From NCBI GenBank assembly GCA_029224185.1, contig CM055189.1, positions 29,170,690 to 29,234,689 on the forward strand: 64,000 nt of DNA. The letters run 5' to 3'. The position numbers were made by a program, and so were the translations under genes. Positions 47,301-60,500 of this stretch are shown here, in pieces (position 1 is the first letter of the stretch; each line of letters opens with the position of its first letter). Source of the DNA: Karalla daura (lineage: Eukaryota; Chordata; Actinopteri; Chaetodontiformes; Leiognathidae). The notes beneath the pieces were generated by a model, which saw nothing but the letters and a program-made list of their open reading frames with translations, was not told the DNA's origin and did no database searches.

Positions 47301-48100
47301 CAGCAGCACCTCTTCTCGACGACCATGTGCTCAGGTACCTGCTCCATTGTCTCGTCTGCTGACATGGTAATACAAAGTGATGAGGCGTCCAGCTTCAATG
47401 CACCCCAGCAGATGGCACAGGCCCTGGGAGACTCCCAGAGTTTGAAAGGACCCCCTCAGCATTGGGCATGTCCAATCTCTTCTTAGCACCGGGCCGACAT
47501 GCGGGATCGCTGAAAAATCAGCTGTCGTTTCGCTCTTTTCACGCTGCTCCCAGCCACACACTAAGCAGCAGACAAATTCTTTTTTCCAGTTTTGTAGGAA
47601 CATTGGTGCTCTCTCATGCGGGGTTGGCCATAAACCCGTGCGCCTTGTGAAATTCTATATGACGAGCCTCATCGTAGGCCCAGTGCAGCCTTTTCTCTCC
47701 ATAAGCCCCCATTCATTTTCCCACCGCTGCCATCAATATTAAACGTTACACTACTCCTCGCGACTGTGGCCACAGTTCTCATAGTACACACACCAAATCG
47801 TGTCAGGGCGTTCTGGAGACTCTCCCCTACGGTGTGACAGTGAACTCATATTCCAGATTGGGGAAAGCGTTGTCTCCATAGAGCCAAATGTTTATCACTT
47901 GGCCAATTTGGCTTTTTCCCATAAGAATGAATGGGAACAACAGAACTCTACAAACGAACATTCACAACCTTGCCATACTTTGACTTTGAAACTTCATTTT
48001 CATTTCAAAAATTGAAGAATCTTGTGGTGTGTTTGTGTAGCGAGTTGCACGCTGATTGGTTGTATGGTTTTTCAGCAGCACCTCTTCTCGACGACCATGT
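44309..48100. repeat. Higher-order duplication, copy 2 (offset 6,144 bp)
   Basis: Partner of 38165-41955, containing the monomers at 44729, 45496, 46263, 47033 and 47800. Copy-specific changes seen by eye are AGGCCGAGTGC at about 44606, TTTTGGAGGAAC at about 45289, CCAGCGCGCC at about 45332 and ACTCTACAAACG at about 47945. The interval between the copies (41956-44308) holds the monomers at 42427, 43192 and 43959. It also carries the TCCACTCTCTTC marker at 42864, 4,607 bp (six monomers) from 38257, which points to more than one round of copying. Confidence 0.85.
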
Positions 48101-48289
48101 GCTCAGGTACCTGCTCCATTGTCTCGTCTGCTGACATGGTAATACAAAGTGATGAGGCGTCCAGCTTCAATGCACCCCAGCAGATGGCACAGGCCCTGGG
48201 AGACTCCCAGAGTTTGAAAGGACCCCCTCAGCATTGGGCATGTCCAATCTCTTCTGAGCACCGGGCCGACATGCGGGATCGCTGAAAAT

Positions 48290-51200
48290 CAGCTCTCGTT
48301 TCGCTCTTTTCACGCTGCTCCCAGCCACACCCTAAGCAGCAGACAAATTCTTTTTTCCAGTTTTGTAGGAACATTGGTGCTCTCTCATGCGGGGTAGGCC
48401 ATAAACCAGTGCGCCTTGTGAAATTTAAACGACGAGCCTCATCGTAGGCCCAGTGCAGCCTTTTCTCTCCAAAAGCCCCCATTCATTGTCCCACCACTGC
48501 CATCAATGTTAAACGTTACACTACTCCTCGCGACTGTGGCCACAGTTCTCACAGTACACACACCAAATCGTGTCAGGGCATTCTGGAGACTCTCCCCTAC
48601 AGTGTGACAGTGAGCTCATATTCCAGATTGGGGAAAGCGTTGTCTCCATAGAGCCAAATGTTTATCACTTGGCCAATTTGGGTTTTCCCATAAGAATGAA
48701 TGGGAAAAAAAGAACTCCACAAACAAACATTCGCAACGTTGCCATACTTTGACTTTGAAACTTCATTTTCATTTCAAAAATTGAAGAGTCTTGTGGTGTG
48801 TTTTTGTAGCGAGTTGCACGCTGATTGGTTGTATGGTTTTTCAGCAGCACCTCTTCTCGACGACCATGTGCTCAGGTACCTTCTCCATTGTCTCGTCTGC
48901 TGACATGGTAATACAAAGTGATGAGGCGTCCAGCTTCAATGCATCCCAGCAGATGGCACAGGCCCTGGGAGACTCCCAGAGTTTGAAAGGACCCCCTCAG
49001 CATTGGGCATGTCCAATCTCTTCTGAGCACCGGGCCGACATGCGGGATCGCTGAAAAATCAGCTCTCGTTTCGCTCTTTTCACGCTGCTCCCAGCCACAC
49101 CCTAGGCAGCAGACAAATTCATTTTTCCAGTTTTGTAGGAACATTGGTGCTCTCTCATACGGGGTAGGCCATAAACCAGTGCGCCTTGTGAAATTTAAAC
49201 GACGAGCCTCATCGTAGGCCCAGTGCAGCCTTTTCTCTCCAAAAGCCTCCATTCATTGTCCCACCACTGCCATCAATGTTAAACGTTACACTACTCCTCG
49301 CGACTGTGGCCACAGTTCTCATAGTACACACACCAAATCGTGTCAGGGCGTTCTGGAGACTCTCCCCTACGGTGTGACAGTGAACTCATATTCCAGATTG
49401 GGGAAAGCGTTGTCTCCATAGAGCCAAATGTTTATCACTTGGCCAATTTGGCTTTTTCCCATAAGAATGAATGGGAAAAAAAGAACTCCACAAACATTCG
49501 CAACGTTGCCATACTTTGACTTTGAAACTTCATTTTATTTCAAAAATTGAAGAAGCTTGTGGTGTGTTTGTGTAGCGCGTTGCACGCTGATAGGTTGTAT
49601 GGTTTTTCAGCAGCACCTCTTCTCGACGACCATGTGCTCAGGTACCTGCTCCATTGTCTCGTCTGCTGACATGGTAATACAAAGTGATGAGGCGTCCAGC
49701 TTCAATGCACCCCAGCAGATGGCACAGGCCCTGGGAGACTCCCAGAGTTTGAAAGGACCCCCTCAGCATTGGGCATGTCCAATCTCTTCTTAGCACCGGG
49801 CCGACATGCGGGATCGCTGAAAAATCAGCTCTCGTTTCGCTCTTTTCACGCTGCTCCCAGCCACACCCTAAGCAGCAGACAAATTCATTTTTCCAGTTTT
49901 GTAGGAACATTGGTGCTCTCTCATGCGGGGTTGGCCATAAACCCGTGCGCCTTGTGAAATTCTATATGACGAGCCTCATCGTAGGCCCAGTGCAGCCTTT
50001 TCTCTCCATAAGCCCCCATTCATTTTCCCACCGCTGCCATCAATGTTAAACGTTACACTACTCCTCGCGACTGTGGCCACAGTTCTCATAGTACACACAC
50101 CAAATCGTGTCAGGGCATTCTGGAGACTCTCCCCTACAGTGTGACAGTGAGCTCATATTCCAGATTGGGGAAAGCGTTGTCTCCATAGAGCCAAATGTTT
50201 ATCACTTGGCCAATTTGGGTTTTCCCATAAGAATGAATGGGAAAAAAAGAACTCCACAAACAAACATTCGCAACGTTGCCATACTTTGACTTTGAAACTT
50301 CATTTTCATTTCAAAAATTGAAGAGTCTTGTGGTGTGTTTGTGTAGCGAGTTGCACGCTGATTGGTTGTATGGTTTTTCAGCAGCACCTCTTCTCGACGA
50401 CCATGTGCTCAGGTACCTTCTCCATTGTCTCGTCTGCTGACATGGTAATACAAAGTGATGAGGCGTCCAGCTTCAATGCATCCCAGCAGATGGCACAGGC
50501 CCTGGGAGACTCCCAGAGTTTGAAAGGACCCCCTCAGCATTGGGCATGTCCAATCTCTTCTGAGCACCGGGCCGACATGCGGGATCGCTGAAAAATCAGC
50601 TCTCGTTTCGCTCTTTTCACGCTGCTCCCAGCCAGACCCTAAGCAGCAGACAAATTCTTTTTTCCAGTTTTGTAGGAACATTGGTGCTCTCTCATGCGGG
50701 GTTGGCCATAAACCCGTGCGCCTTGTGAAATTCTATATGACGAGCCTCATCGTAGGCCCAGTGCAGCCTTTTCTCTCCATAAGCCCCCATTCATTTTCCC
50801 ACCGCTGCCATCAATGTTAAACGTTACACTACTCCTCGCGACTGTGGCCACAGTTCTCATAGTACACACACCAAATCGTGTCAGGGCGTTCTGGAGACTC
50901 TCCCCTACGGTGTGACAGTGAACTCATATTCCAGATTGGGGAAAGCGTTGTCTCCATAGAGCCAAATGTTTATCACTTGGCCAATTTGGGTTTTCCCATA
51001 AGAATGAATGGGAAAAAAAGAACTCCACAAACAAACATTCGCAACGTTGCCATACTTTGACTTTGAAACTTCATTTTCATTTCAAAAATTGAAGAGTCTT
51101 GTGGTGTGTTTTTGTAGCGAGTTGCACGCTGATTGGTTGTATGGTTTTTCAGCAGCACCTCTTCTCGACGACCATGTGCTCAGGTATCTTCTCCATTGTC

Positions 51201-54200
51201 TCGTCTGCTGACATGGTAATACAAAGTGATGAGGCGTCCAGCTTCAATGCATCCCAGCAGATGGCACAGGCCCTGGGACACTCCCAGAGTTTGAAAGGAC
51301 CCCCTCAGCATTGGGCATGTCCAATCTCTTCTGAGCACCGGGCCGACATGCGGGATCGCTGAAAAATCAGCTCTCGTTTCGCTCTTTTCACGCTGCTCCC
51401 AGCCACACCCTAAGCAGCAGACAAATTCTTTTTTCCAGTTTTGTAGGAACATTGGTGCTCTCTCATGCGGGGTAGGCCATAAACCAGTGCGCCTTGTGAA
51501 ATTTAAACGACGAGCCTCATCGTAGGCCCAGTGCAGCCTTTTCTCTCCAAAAGCCCCCATTCATTGTCCCACCACTGCCATCAATGTTAAACGTTACACT
51601 ACTCCTCGCGACTGTGGCCACAGTTCTCACAGTACACACACCAAATCGTGTCAGGGCATTCTGGAGACTCTCCCCTACAGTGTGACAGTGAGCTCATATT
51701 CCAGATTGGGGAAAGCGTTGTCTCCATAGAGCCAAATGTTTATCACTTGGCCAATTTGGGTTTTCCCATAAGAATGAATGGGAAAAAAAGAACTCCACAA
51801 ACAAACATTCGCAACGTTGCCATACTTTGACTTTGAAACTTCATTTTCATTTCAAAAATTGAAGAGTCTTGTGGTGTGTTTTTGTAGCGAGTTGCACGCT
51901 GATTGGTTGTATGGTTTTTCAGCAGCACCTCTTCTCGACGACCATGTGCTCAGGTACCTTCTCCATTGTCTCGTCTGCTGACATGGTAATACAAAGTGAT
52001 GAGGCGTCCAGCTTCAATGCATCCCAGCAGATGGCACAGGCCCTGGGAGACTCCCAGAGTTTGAAAGGACCCCCTCAGCATTGGGCATGTCCAATCTCTT
52101 CTGAGCACCGGGCCGACATGCGGGATCGCTGAAAAATCAGCTCTCGTTTCGCTCTTTTCACGCTGCTCCCAGCCACACCCTAGGCAGCAGACAAATTCAT
52201 TTTTCCAGTTTTGTAGGAACATTGGTGCTCTCTCATACGGGGTAGGCCATAAACCAGTGCGCCTTGTGAAATTTAAACGACGAGCCTCATCGTAGGCCCA
52301 GTGCAGCCTTTTCTCTCCAAAAGCCTCCATTCATTGTCCCACCACTGCCATCAATGTTAAACGTTACACTACTCCTCGCGACTGTGGCCACAGTTCTCAT
52401 AGTACACACACCAAATCGTGTCAGGGCGTTCTGGAGACTCTCCCCTACGGTGTGACAGTGAACTCATATTCCAGATTGGGGAAAGCGTTGTCTCCATAGA
52501 GCCAAATGTTTATCACTTGGCCAATTTGGCTTTTTCCCATAAGAATGAATGGGAAAAAAAGAACTCCACAAACATTCGCAACGTTGCCATACTTTGACTT
52601 TGAAACTTCATTTTATTTCAAAAATTGAAGAAGCTTGTGGTGTGTTTGTGTAGCGCGTTGCACGCTGATAGGTTGTATGGTTTTTCAGCAGCACCTCTTC
52701 TCGACGACCATGTGCTCAGGTACCTGCTCCATTGTCTCGTCTGCTGACATGGTAATACAAAGTGATGAGGCGTCCAGCTTCAATGCACCCCAGCAGATGG
52801 CACAGGCCCTGGGAGACTCCCAGAGTTTGAAAGGACCCCCTCAGCATTGGGCATGTCCAATCTCTTCTTAGCACCGGGCCGACATGCGGGATCGCTGAAA
52901 AATCAGCTCTCGTTTCGCTCTTTTCACGCTGCTCCCAGCCACACCCTAAGCAGCAGACAAATTCATTTTTCCAGTTTTGTAGGAACATTGGTGCTCTCTC
53001 ATGCGGGGTTGGCCATAAACCCGTGCGCCTTGTGAAATTCTATATGACGAGCCTCATCGTAGGCCCAGTGCAGCCTTTTCTCTCCATAAGCCCCCATTCA
53101 TTTTCCCACCGCTGCCATCAATGTTAAACGTTACACTACTCCTCGCGACTGTGGCCACAGTTCTCATAGTACACACACCAAATCGTGTCAGGGCATTCTG
53201 GAGACTCTCCCCTACAGTGTGACAGTGAGCTCATATTCCAGATTGGGGAAAGCGTTGTCTCCATAGAGCCAAATGTTTATCACTTGGCCAATTTGGGTTT
53301 TCCCATAAGAATGAATGGGAAAAAAAGAACTCCACAAACAAACATTCGCAACGTTGCCATACTTTGACTTTGAAACTTCATTTTCATTTCAAAAATTGAA
53401 GAGTCTTGTGGTGTGTTTGTGTAGCGAGTTGCACGCTGATTGGTTGTATGGTTTTTCAGCAGCACCTCTTCTCGACGACCATGTGCTCAGGTACCTTCTC
53501 CATTGTCTCGTCTGCTGACATGGTAATACAAAGTGATGAGGCGTCCAGCTTCAATGCATCCCAGCAGATGGCACAGGCCCTGGGAGACTCCCAGAGTTTG
53601 AAAGGACCCCCTCAGCATTGGGCATGTCCAATCTCTTCTGAGCACCGGGCCGACATGCGGGATCGCTGAAAAATCAGCTCTCGTTTCGCTCTTTTCACGC
53701 TGCTCCCAGCCAGACCCTAAGCAGCAGACAAATTCTTTTTTCCAGTTTTGTAGGAACATTGGTGCTCTCTCATGCGGGGTTGGCCATAAACCCGTGCGCC
53801 TTGTGAAATTCTATATGACGAGCCTCATCGTAGGCCCAGTGCAGCCTTTTCTCTCCATAAGCCCCCATTCATTTTCCCACCGCTGCCATCAATGTTAAAC
53901 GTTACACTACTCCTCGCGACTGTGGCCACAGTTCTCATAGTACACACACCAAATCGTGTCAGGGCGTTCTGGAGACTCTCCCCTACGGTGTGACAGTGAA
54001 CTCATATTCCAGATTGGGGAAAGCGTTGTCTCCATAGAGCCAAATGTTTATCACTTGGCCAATTTGGGTTTTCCCATAAGAATGAATGGGAAAAAAAGAA
54101 CTCCACAAACAAACATTCGCAACGTTGCCATACTTTGACTTTGAAACTTCATTTTCATTTCAAAAATTGAAGAGTCTTGTGGTGTGTTTTTGTAGCGAGT

Positions 54201-54505
54201 TGCACGCTGATTGGTTGTATGGTTTTTCAGCAGCACCTCTTCTCGACGACCATGTGCTCAGGTATCTTCTCCATTGTCTCGTCTGCTGACATGGTAATAC
54301 AAAGTGATGAGGCGTCCAGCTTCAATGCATCCCAGCAGATGGCACAGGCCCTGGGACACTCCCAGAGTTTGAAAGGACCCCCTCAGCATTGGGCATGTCC
54401 AATCTCTTCTGAGCACCGGGCCGACATGCGGGATCGCTGAAAAATCAGCTCTCGTTTCGCTCTTTTCACGCTGCTCCCAGCCACACCCTAAGCAGCAGAC
54501 AAATT
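48290..54505. repeat. Tandem duplication of a 3,078-bp four-monomer unit
   Basis: The four-monomer unit (starts 48570, 49340, 50107, 50878) is followed directly by a second copy (51648, 52418, 53185, 53956) at a constant offset of 3,078 bp. Shared private markers are CCTAGGCAGCAG (about 49102 and 52180), CTCTCATACGGGG (about 49153 and 52231), AAGCCTCCATTC (about 49243 and 52321), CCAGCCAGACCC (about 50629 and 53707), CAGGTATCTTCTCC (about 51182 and 54260) and TGGGACACTCCC (about 51275 and 54353). I saw no difference inside the unit. The match ends near 51430 and 54505, where AAATTCTTTTTT and AAATTCATTTTT differ. Confidence 0.9.
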
Positions 54506-57500
54506 CATTTTTCCAGTTTTGTAGGAACATTGGTGCTCTCTCATGCGGGGTAGGCCATAAACCAGTGCGCCTTGTGAAATTTAAACGACGAGCCTCATCG
54601 TAGGCCCAGTGCAGCCTTTTCTCTCCAAAAGCCCCCATTCATTGTCCCACCACTGCCATCAATGTTAAACGTTACACTACTCCTCGCGACTGTGGCCACA
54701 GTTCTCACAGTACACACACCAAATCGTGTCAGGGCGTTCTGGAGACTCTCCCCTACGGTGTGACAGTGAACTCATATTCCAGATTGGGGAAAGCGTTGTC
54801 TCCATAGAGCCAAATGTTTATCACTTGGCCAATTTGGCTTTTTCCCATAAGAATGAATGGGAAAAAAAGAACTCCACAAACATTCGCAACGTTGCCATAC
54901 TTTGACTTTGAAACTTCATTTTATTTCAAAAATTGAAGAAGCTTGTGGTGTGTTTGTGTAGCGCGTTGCACGCTGATAGGTTGTATGGTTTTTCAGCAGC
55001 ACCTCTTCTCGACGACCATGTGCTCAGGTACCTGCTCCATTGTTTCGTCTGCTGACATGGTAATACAAAGTGATGAGGCGTCCAGCTTCAATGCACCCCA
55101 GCAGATGGCACAGGCCCTGGGAGACTCCCAGAGTTTGAAAGGACCCCCTCAGCATTGGGCATGTCCAATCTCTTCTTAGCACCGGGCCGACATGCGGGAT
55201 CGCTGAAAAATCAGCTCTCGTTTCGCTCTTTTCACGCTGCTCCCAGCCACACCCTAAGCAGCAGACAAATTCATTTTTCCAGTTTTGTAGGAACATTGGT
55301 GCTCTCTCATGCGGGGTTGGCCATAAACCCGTGCGCCTTGTGAAATTCTATATGACGAGCCTCATCGTAGGCCCAGTGCAGCCTTTTCTCTCCATAAGCC
55401 CCCATTCATTTTCCCACCGCTGCCATCAATGTTAAACGTTACACTACTCCTCGCGACTGTGGCCACAGTTCTCATAGTACACACACCAAATCGTGTCAGG
55501 GCATTCTGGAGACTCTCCCCTACGGCTTGACAGTTAGCTCATGTTCCAGATTGGTGAAAGCGTTGTCTCCATAGAGCCAAAATTTTATCACGTGGCCAAT
55601 TTGGCTTTTTCCCATAAGAATGAATGGGAAAAAAAGAACTCCACAAACATTCGCAACGTTGCCATACTTTGACTTTGAAACTTCATTTTATTTCAAAAAT
55701 TGAAGAATCTTGTGGTGTGTTTGTGTAGCGCGTTGCACGCTGATAGGTTGTATGGTTTTTCAGCAGCACCTCTTCTCGACGACCATGTGCTCAGGTACCT
55801 TCTCCATTGTCTCGTCTGCTGACATGGTAATACAAAGTGATGAGGCGTCCAGCTTCAATGCATCTCTGCAGATGGCACAGGCCCTGGGAGACTCCCAGAG
55901 TTTGAAAGGACCCCCTCAGCATTGGGCATGTCCAATCTCTTCTGAGCACCGGGCCGACATGCGGGATCGCTGAAAAATCAGCTCTCGTTTCGCTCTTTTC
56001 ACGCTGCTCCCAGCCACACCCTAAGCAGCAGACAAATTCTTTTTTCCAGTTTTGTTGGAACATTGGTGCTCTCTCATGCGGGGTTGGCCATAAACCCGTG
56101 CGCCTTGTGAAATTCTATATGACGAGCCTCATCGTAGGCCCAGTGCAGCCTTTTCTCTCCATAAGCCCCCATTCATTGTCCCACCGCTGCCATCAATGTT
56201 AAACGTTACACTACTCCTCGCGACTGTGGCCACAGTTCTCATAGTACACACACCAAATCGTGTCAGGGCGTTCTGGAGACTCTCCCCTACGGTGTGACAG
56301 TGAACTCATATTCCAGATTGGGGAAAGCGTTGTCTCCATAGAGCCAAATGTTTATCACTTGGCCAATTTGGGTTTTCCCATAAGAATGAATGGGAAAAAA
56401 AGAACTCCACAAACAAACATTCGCAACGTTGCCATACTTTGACTTTGAAACTTCATTTTCATTTCAAAAATTGAAGAGTCTTGTGGTGTGTTTGTGTAGC
56501 GAGTTGCACGCTGATTGGTTGTATGGTTTTTCAGCAGCACCTCTTCTCGACGACCATGTGCTCAGGTACCTTCTCCATTGTCTCGTCTGCTGACATGGTA
56601 ATACAAAGTGATGAGGCTTCCAGCTTCAATGCATCCCAGCAGATGGCACAGGCCCTGGGAGACTCCCAGAGTTTGAAAGGACCCCCTCAGCATTGGGCAT
56701 GTCCAATCTCTTCTGAGCACCGGGCCGACATGCGGGATCGCTGAAAAATCAGCTCTCGTTTCGCTCTTTTCACGCTACTCCCAGCCACACCCTAAGCAGC
56801 AGACAAATTCATTTTTCCAGTTTTGTAGGAACATTGGTGCTCTCTCATGCGGGGTAGGCCATAAACCAGTGCGCCTTGTGAAATTTAAACGACGAGCCTC
56901 ATCGTAGGCCCAGTGCAGCCTTTTCTCTCCAAAAGCCCCCATTCATTGTCCCACCACTGCCATCAATGTTAAACGTTACACTACTCCTCGCGACTGTGGC
57001 CACAGTTCTCATAGTACACACACCAAATCGTGTCAGGGCGTTCTGGAGACTCTCCCCTACGGTGTGACAGTGAACTCATATTCCAGATTGGGGAAAGCGT
57101 TGTCTCCATAGAGCCAAATGTTTATCACTTGGCCAATTTGGCTTTTTCCCATAAGAATGAATGGGAAAAAAAGAACTCCACAAACATTCGCAACGTTGCC
57201 ATACTTTGACTTTGAAACTTCATTTTATTTCAAAAATTGAAGAAGCTTGAGGTGTGTTTGTGTAGCGCGTTGCACGCTGATAGGTTGTATGGTTTTTCAG
57301 CAGCACCTCCTCTCGACGACCATGTGCTCAGGTACCTGCTCCATTGTCTCGTCTGCTGACATGGTAATACAAAGTGATGAGGCGTCCAGCTTCAATGCAC
57401 CCCAGCAGATGGCACAGGCCCTGGGAGACTCCCAGAGTTTGAAAGGACCCCCTCAGCATTGGGCATGTCCAATCTCTTCTTAGCACCGGGCCGACATGCG

Positions 57501-60500
57501 GGATCGCTGAAAAATCAGCTCTCGTTTCGCTCTTTTCACGCTGCTCCCAGCCACACCCTAAGCAGCAGACAAATTCATTTTTCCAGTTTTGTAGGAACAT
57601 TGGTGCTCTCTCATGCGGGGTTGGCCATAAACCCGTGCGCCTTGTGAAATTCTATATGACGAGCCTCATCGTAGGCCCAGTGCAGCCTTTTCTCTCCATA
57701 AGCCCCCATTCATTTTCCCACCGCTGCCATCAATGTTAAACGTTACACTACTCCTCGCGACTGTGGCCACAGTTCTCATAGTACACACACCAAATCGTGT
57801 CAGGGCATTCTGGAGACTCTCCCCTACAGTGTGACAGTGAGCTCATATTCCAGATTGGGGAAAGCGTTGTCTCCATAGAGCCAAATGTTTATCACTTGGC
57901 CAATTTGGGTTTTCCCATAAGAATGAATGGGAAAAAAAGAACTCCACAAACAAACATTCGCAACGTTGCCATACTTTGACTTTGAAACTTCATTTTCATT
58001 TCAAAAATTGAAGAGTCTTGTGGTGTGTTTGTGTAGCGAGTTGCACGCTGATTGGTTGTATGGTTTTTCAGCAGCACCTCTTCTCGACGACCATGTGCTC
58101 AGGTACCTTCTCCATTGTCTCGTCTGCTGACATGGTAATACAAAGTGATGAGGCGTCCAGCTTCAATGCATCCCAGCAGATGGCACAGGCCCTGGGAGAC
58201 TCCCAGAGTTTGAAAGGACCCCCTCAGCATTGGGCATGTCCAATCTCTTCTGAGCACCGGGCCGACATGCGGGATCGCTGAAAAATCAGCTCTCGTTTCG
58301 CTCTTTTCACGCTGCTCCCAGCCACACCCTAAGCAGCAGACAAATTCATTTTTCCAGTTTTGTAGGAACATTGGTGCTCTCTCATGCGGGGTAGGCCATA
58401 AACCAGTGCGCCTTGTGAAATTTAAACGACGAGCCTCATCGTAGGCCCAGTGCAGCCTTTTCTCTCCAAAAGCCCCCATTCATTGTCCCACCACTGCCAT
58501 CAATGTTAAACGTTACACTACTCCTCGCGACTGTGGCCACAGTTCTCATAGTACACACACCAAATCGTGTCAGGGCGTTCTGGAGACTCTCCCCTACGGT
58601 GTGACAGTGAACTCATATTCCAGATTGGGGAAAGCGTTGTCTCCATAGAGCCAAATGTTTATCACTTGGCCAATTTGGCTTTTTCCCATAAGAATGAATG
58701 GGAAAAAAAGAACTCCACAAACATTCGCAACGTTGCCATACTTTGACTTTGAAACTTCATTTTATTTCAAAAATTGAAGAAGCTTGTGGTGTGTTTGTGT
58801 AGCGCGTTGCACGCTGATAGGTTGTATGGTTTTTCAGCAGCACCTCTTCTCGACGACCATGTGCTCAGGTACCTGCTCCATTGTCTCGTCTGCTGACATG
58901 GTAATACAAAGTGATGAGGCGTCCAGCTTCAATGCACCCCAGCAGATGGCACAGGCCCTGGGACACTCCCAGAGTTTGAAAGGACCCCCTCAGCATTGGG
59001 CATGTCCAATCTCTTCTTAGCACCGGGCCGACATGCGGGATCGCTGAAAAATCAGCTCTCGTTTCGCTCTTTTCACGCTGCTCCCAGCCACACCCTAAGC
59101 AGCAGACAAATTCATTTTTCCAGTTTTGTAGGAACATTGGTGCTCTCTCATGCGGGGTTGGCCATAAACCCGTGCGCCTTGTGAAATTCTATATGACGAG
59201 CCTCATCGTAGGCCCAGTGCAGCCTTTTCTCTCCATAAGCCCCCATTCATTTTCCCACCGCTGCCATCAATGTTAAACGTTACACTACTCCTCGCGACTG
59301 TGGCCACAGTTCTCATAGTACACACACCAAATCGTGTCAGGGCATTCTGGAGACTCTCCCCTACAGTGTGACAGTGAGCTCATATTCCAGATTGGGGAAA
59401 GCGTTGTCTCCATAGAGCCAAATGTTTATCACTTGGCCAATTTGGGTTTTCCCATAAGAATGAATGGGAAAAAAAGAACTCCACAAACAAACATTCGCAA
59501 CGTTGCCATACTTTGACTTTGAAACTTCATTTTCATTTCAAAAATTGAAGAGTCTTGTGGTGTGTTTGTGTAGCGAGTTGCACGCTGATTGGTTGTATGG
59601 TTTTTCAGCAGCACCTCTTCTCGACGACCATGTGCTCAGGTACCTTCTCCATTGTCTCGTCTGCTGACATGGTAATACAAAGTGATGAGGCGTCCAGCTT
59701 CAATGCATCCCAGCAGATGGCACAGGCCCTGGGAGACTCCCAGAGTTTGAAAGGACCCCCTCAGCATTGGGCATGTCCAATCTCTTCTTAGCACCGGGCC
59801 GACATGCGGGATCGCTGAAAAATCAGCTCTCGTTTCGCTCTTTTCACGCTGCTCCCAGCCACACCCTAAGCAGCAGACAAATTCTTTTTTCCAGTTTTGT
59901 AGGAACATTGGTGCTCTCTCATGCGGGGTTGGCCATAAACCTGTGCGCCTTGTGAAATTTAAACGACGAGCCTCATCGTAGGCCCAGTGCAGCCTTTTCT
60001 CTCCCTAAGCCCCCATTCATTTTCCCACCGCTGCCATCAATGTTAAACGTTACACTACTCCTCGCGACTGTGGCCACAGTTCTCATAGTACACACACCAA
60101 ATCGTGTCAGGGCGTTCTGGAGACTCTCCCCTACGGTGTGACAGTGAACTCATATTCCAGATTGGTGAAAGCGTTGTCTCCATAGAGCCAAATGTTTATC
60201 ACTTGGCCAATTTGGCTTTTTCCCATAAGAATGAATGGGAAAAAAAGAACTCCACAAACATTCGCAACGTTGCCATACTTTGACTTTGAAACTTCATTTT
60301 ATTTCAAAAATTGAAGAAGCTTGTGGTGTGTTTGTGTAGCGCGTTGCACGCTGATAGGTTGTATGGTTTTTCAGCAGCACCTCTTCTCGACGACCATGTG
60401 CTCAGGTACCTGCTCCATTGTCTCGTCTGCTGACATGGTAATACAAAGTGATGAGGCGTCCAGCTTCAATGCACCCCAGCAGATGGCACAGGCCCTGGGA

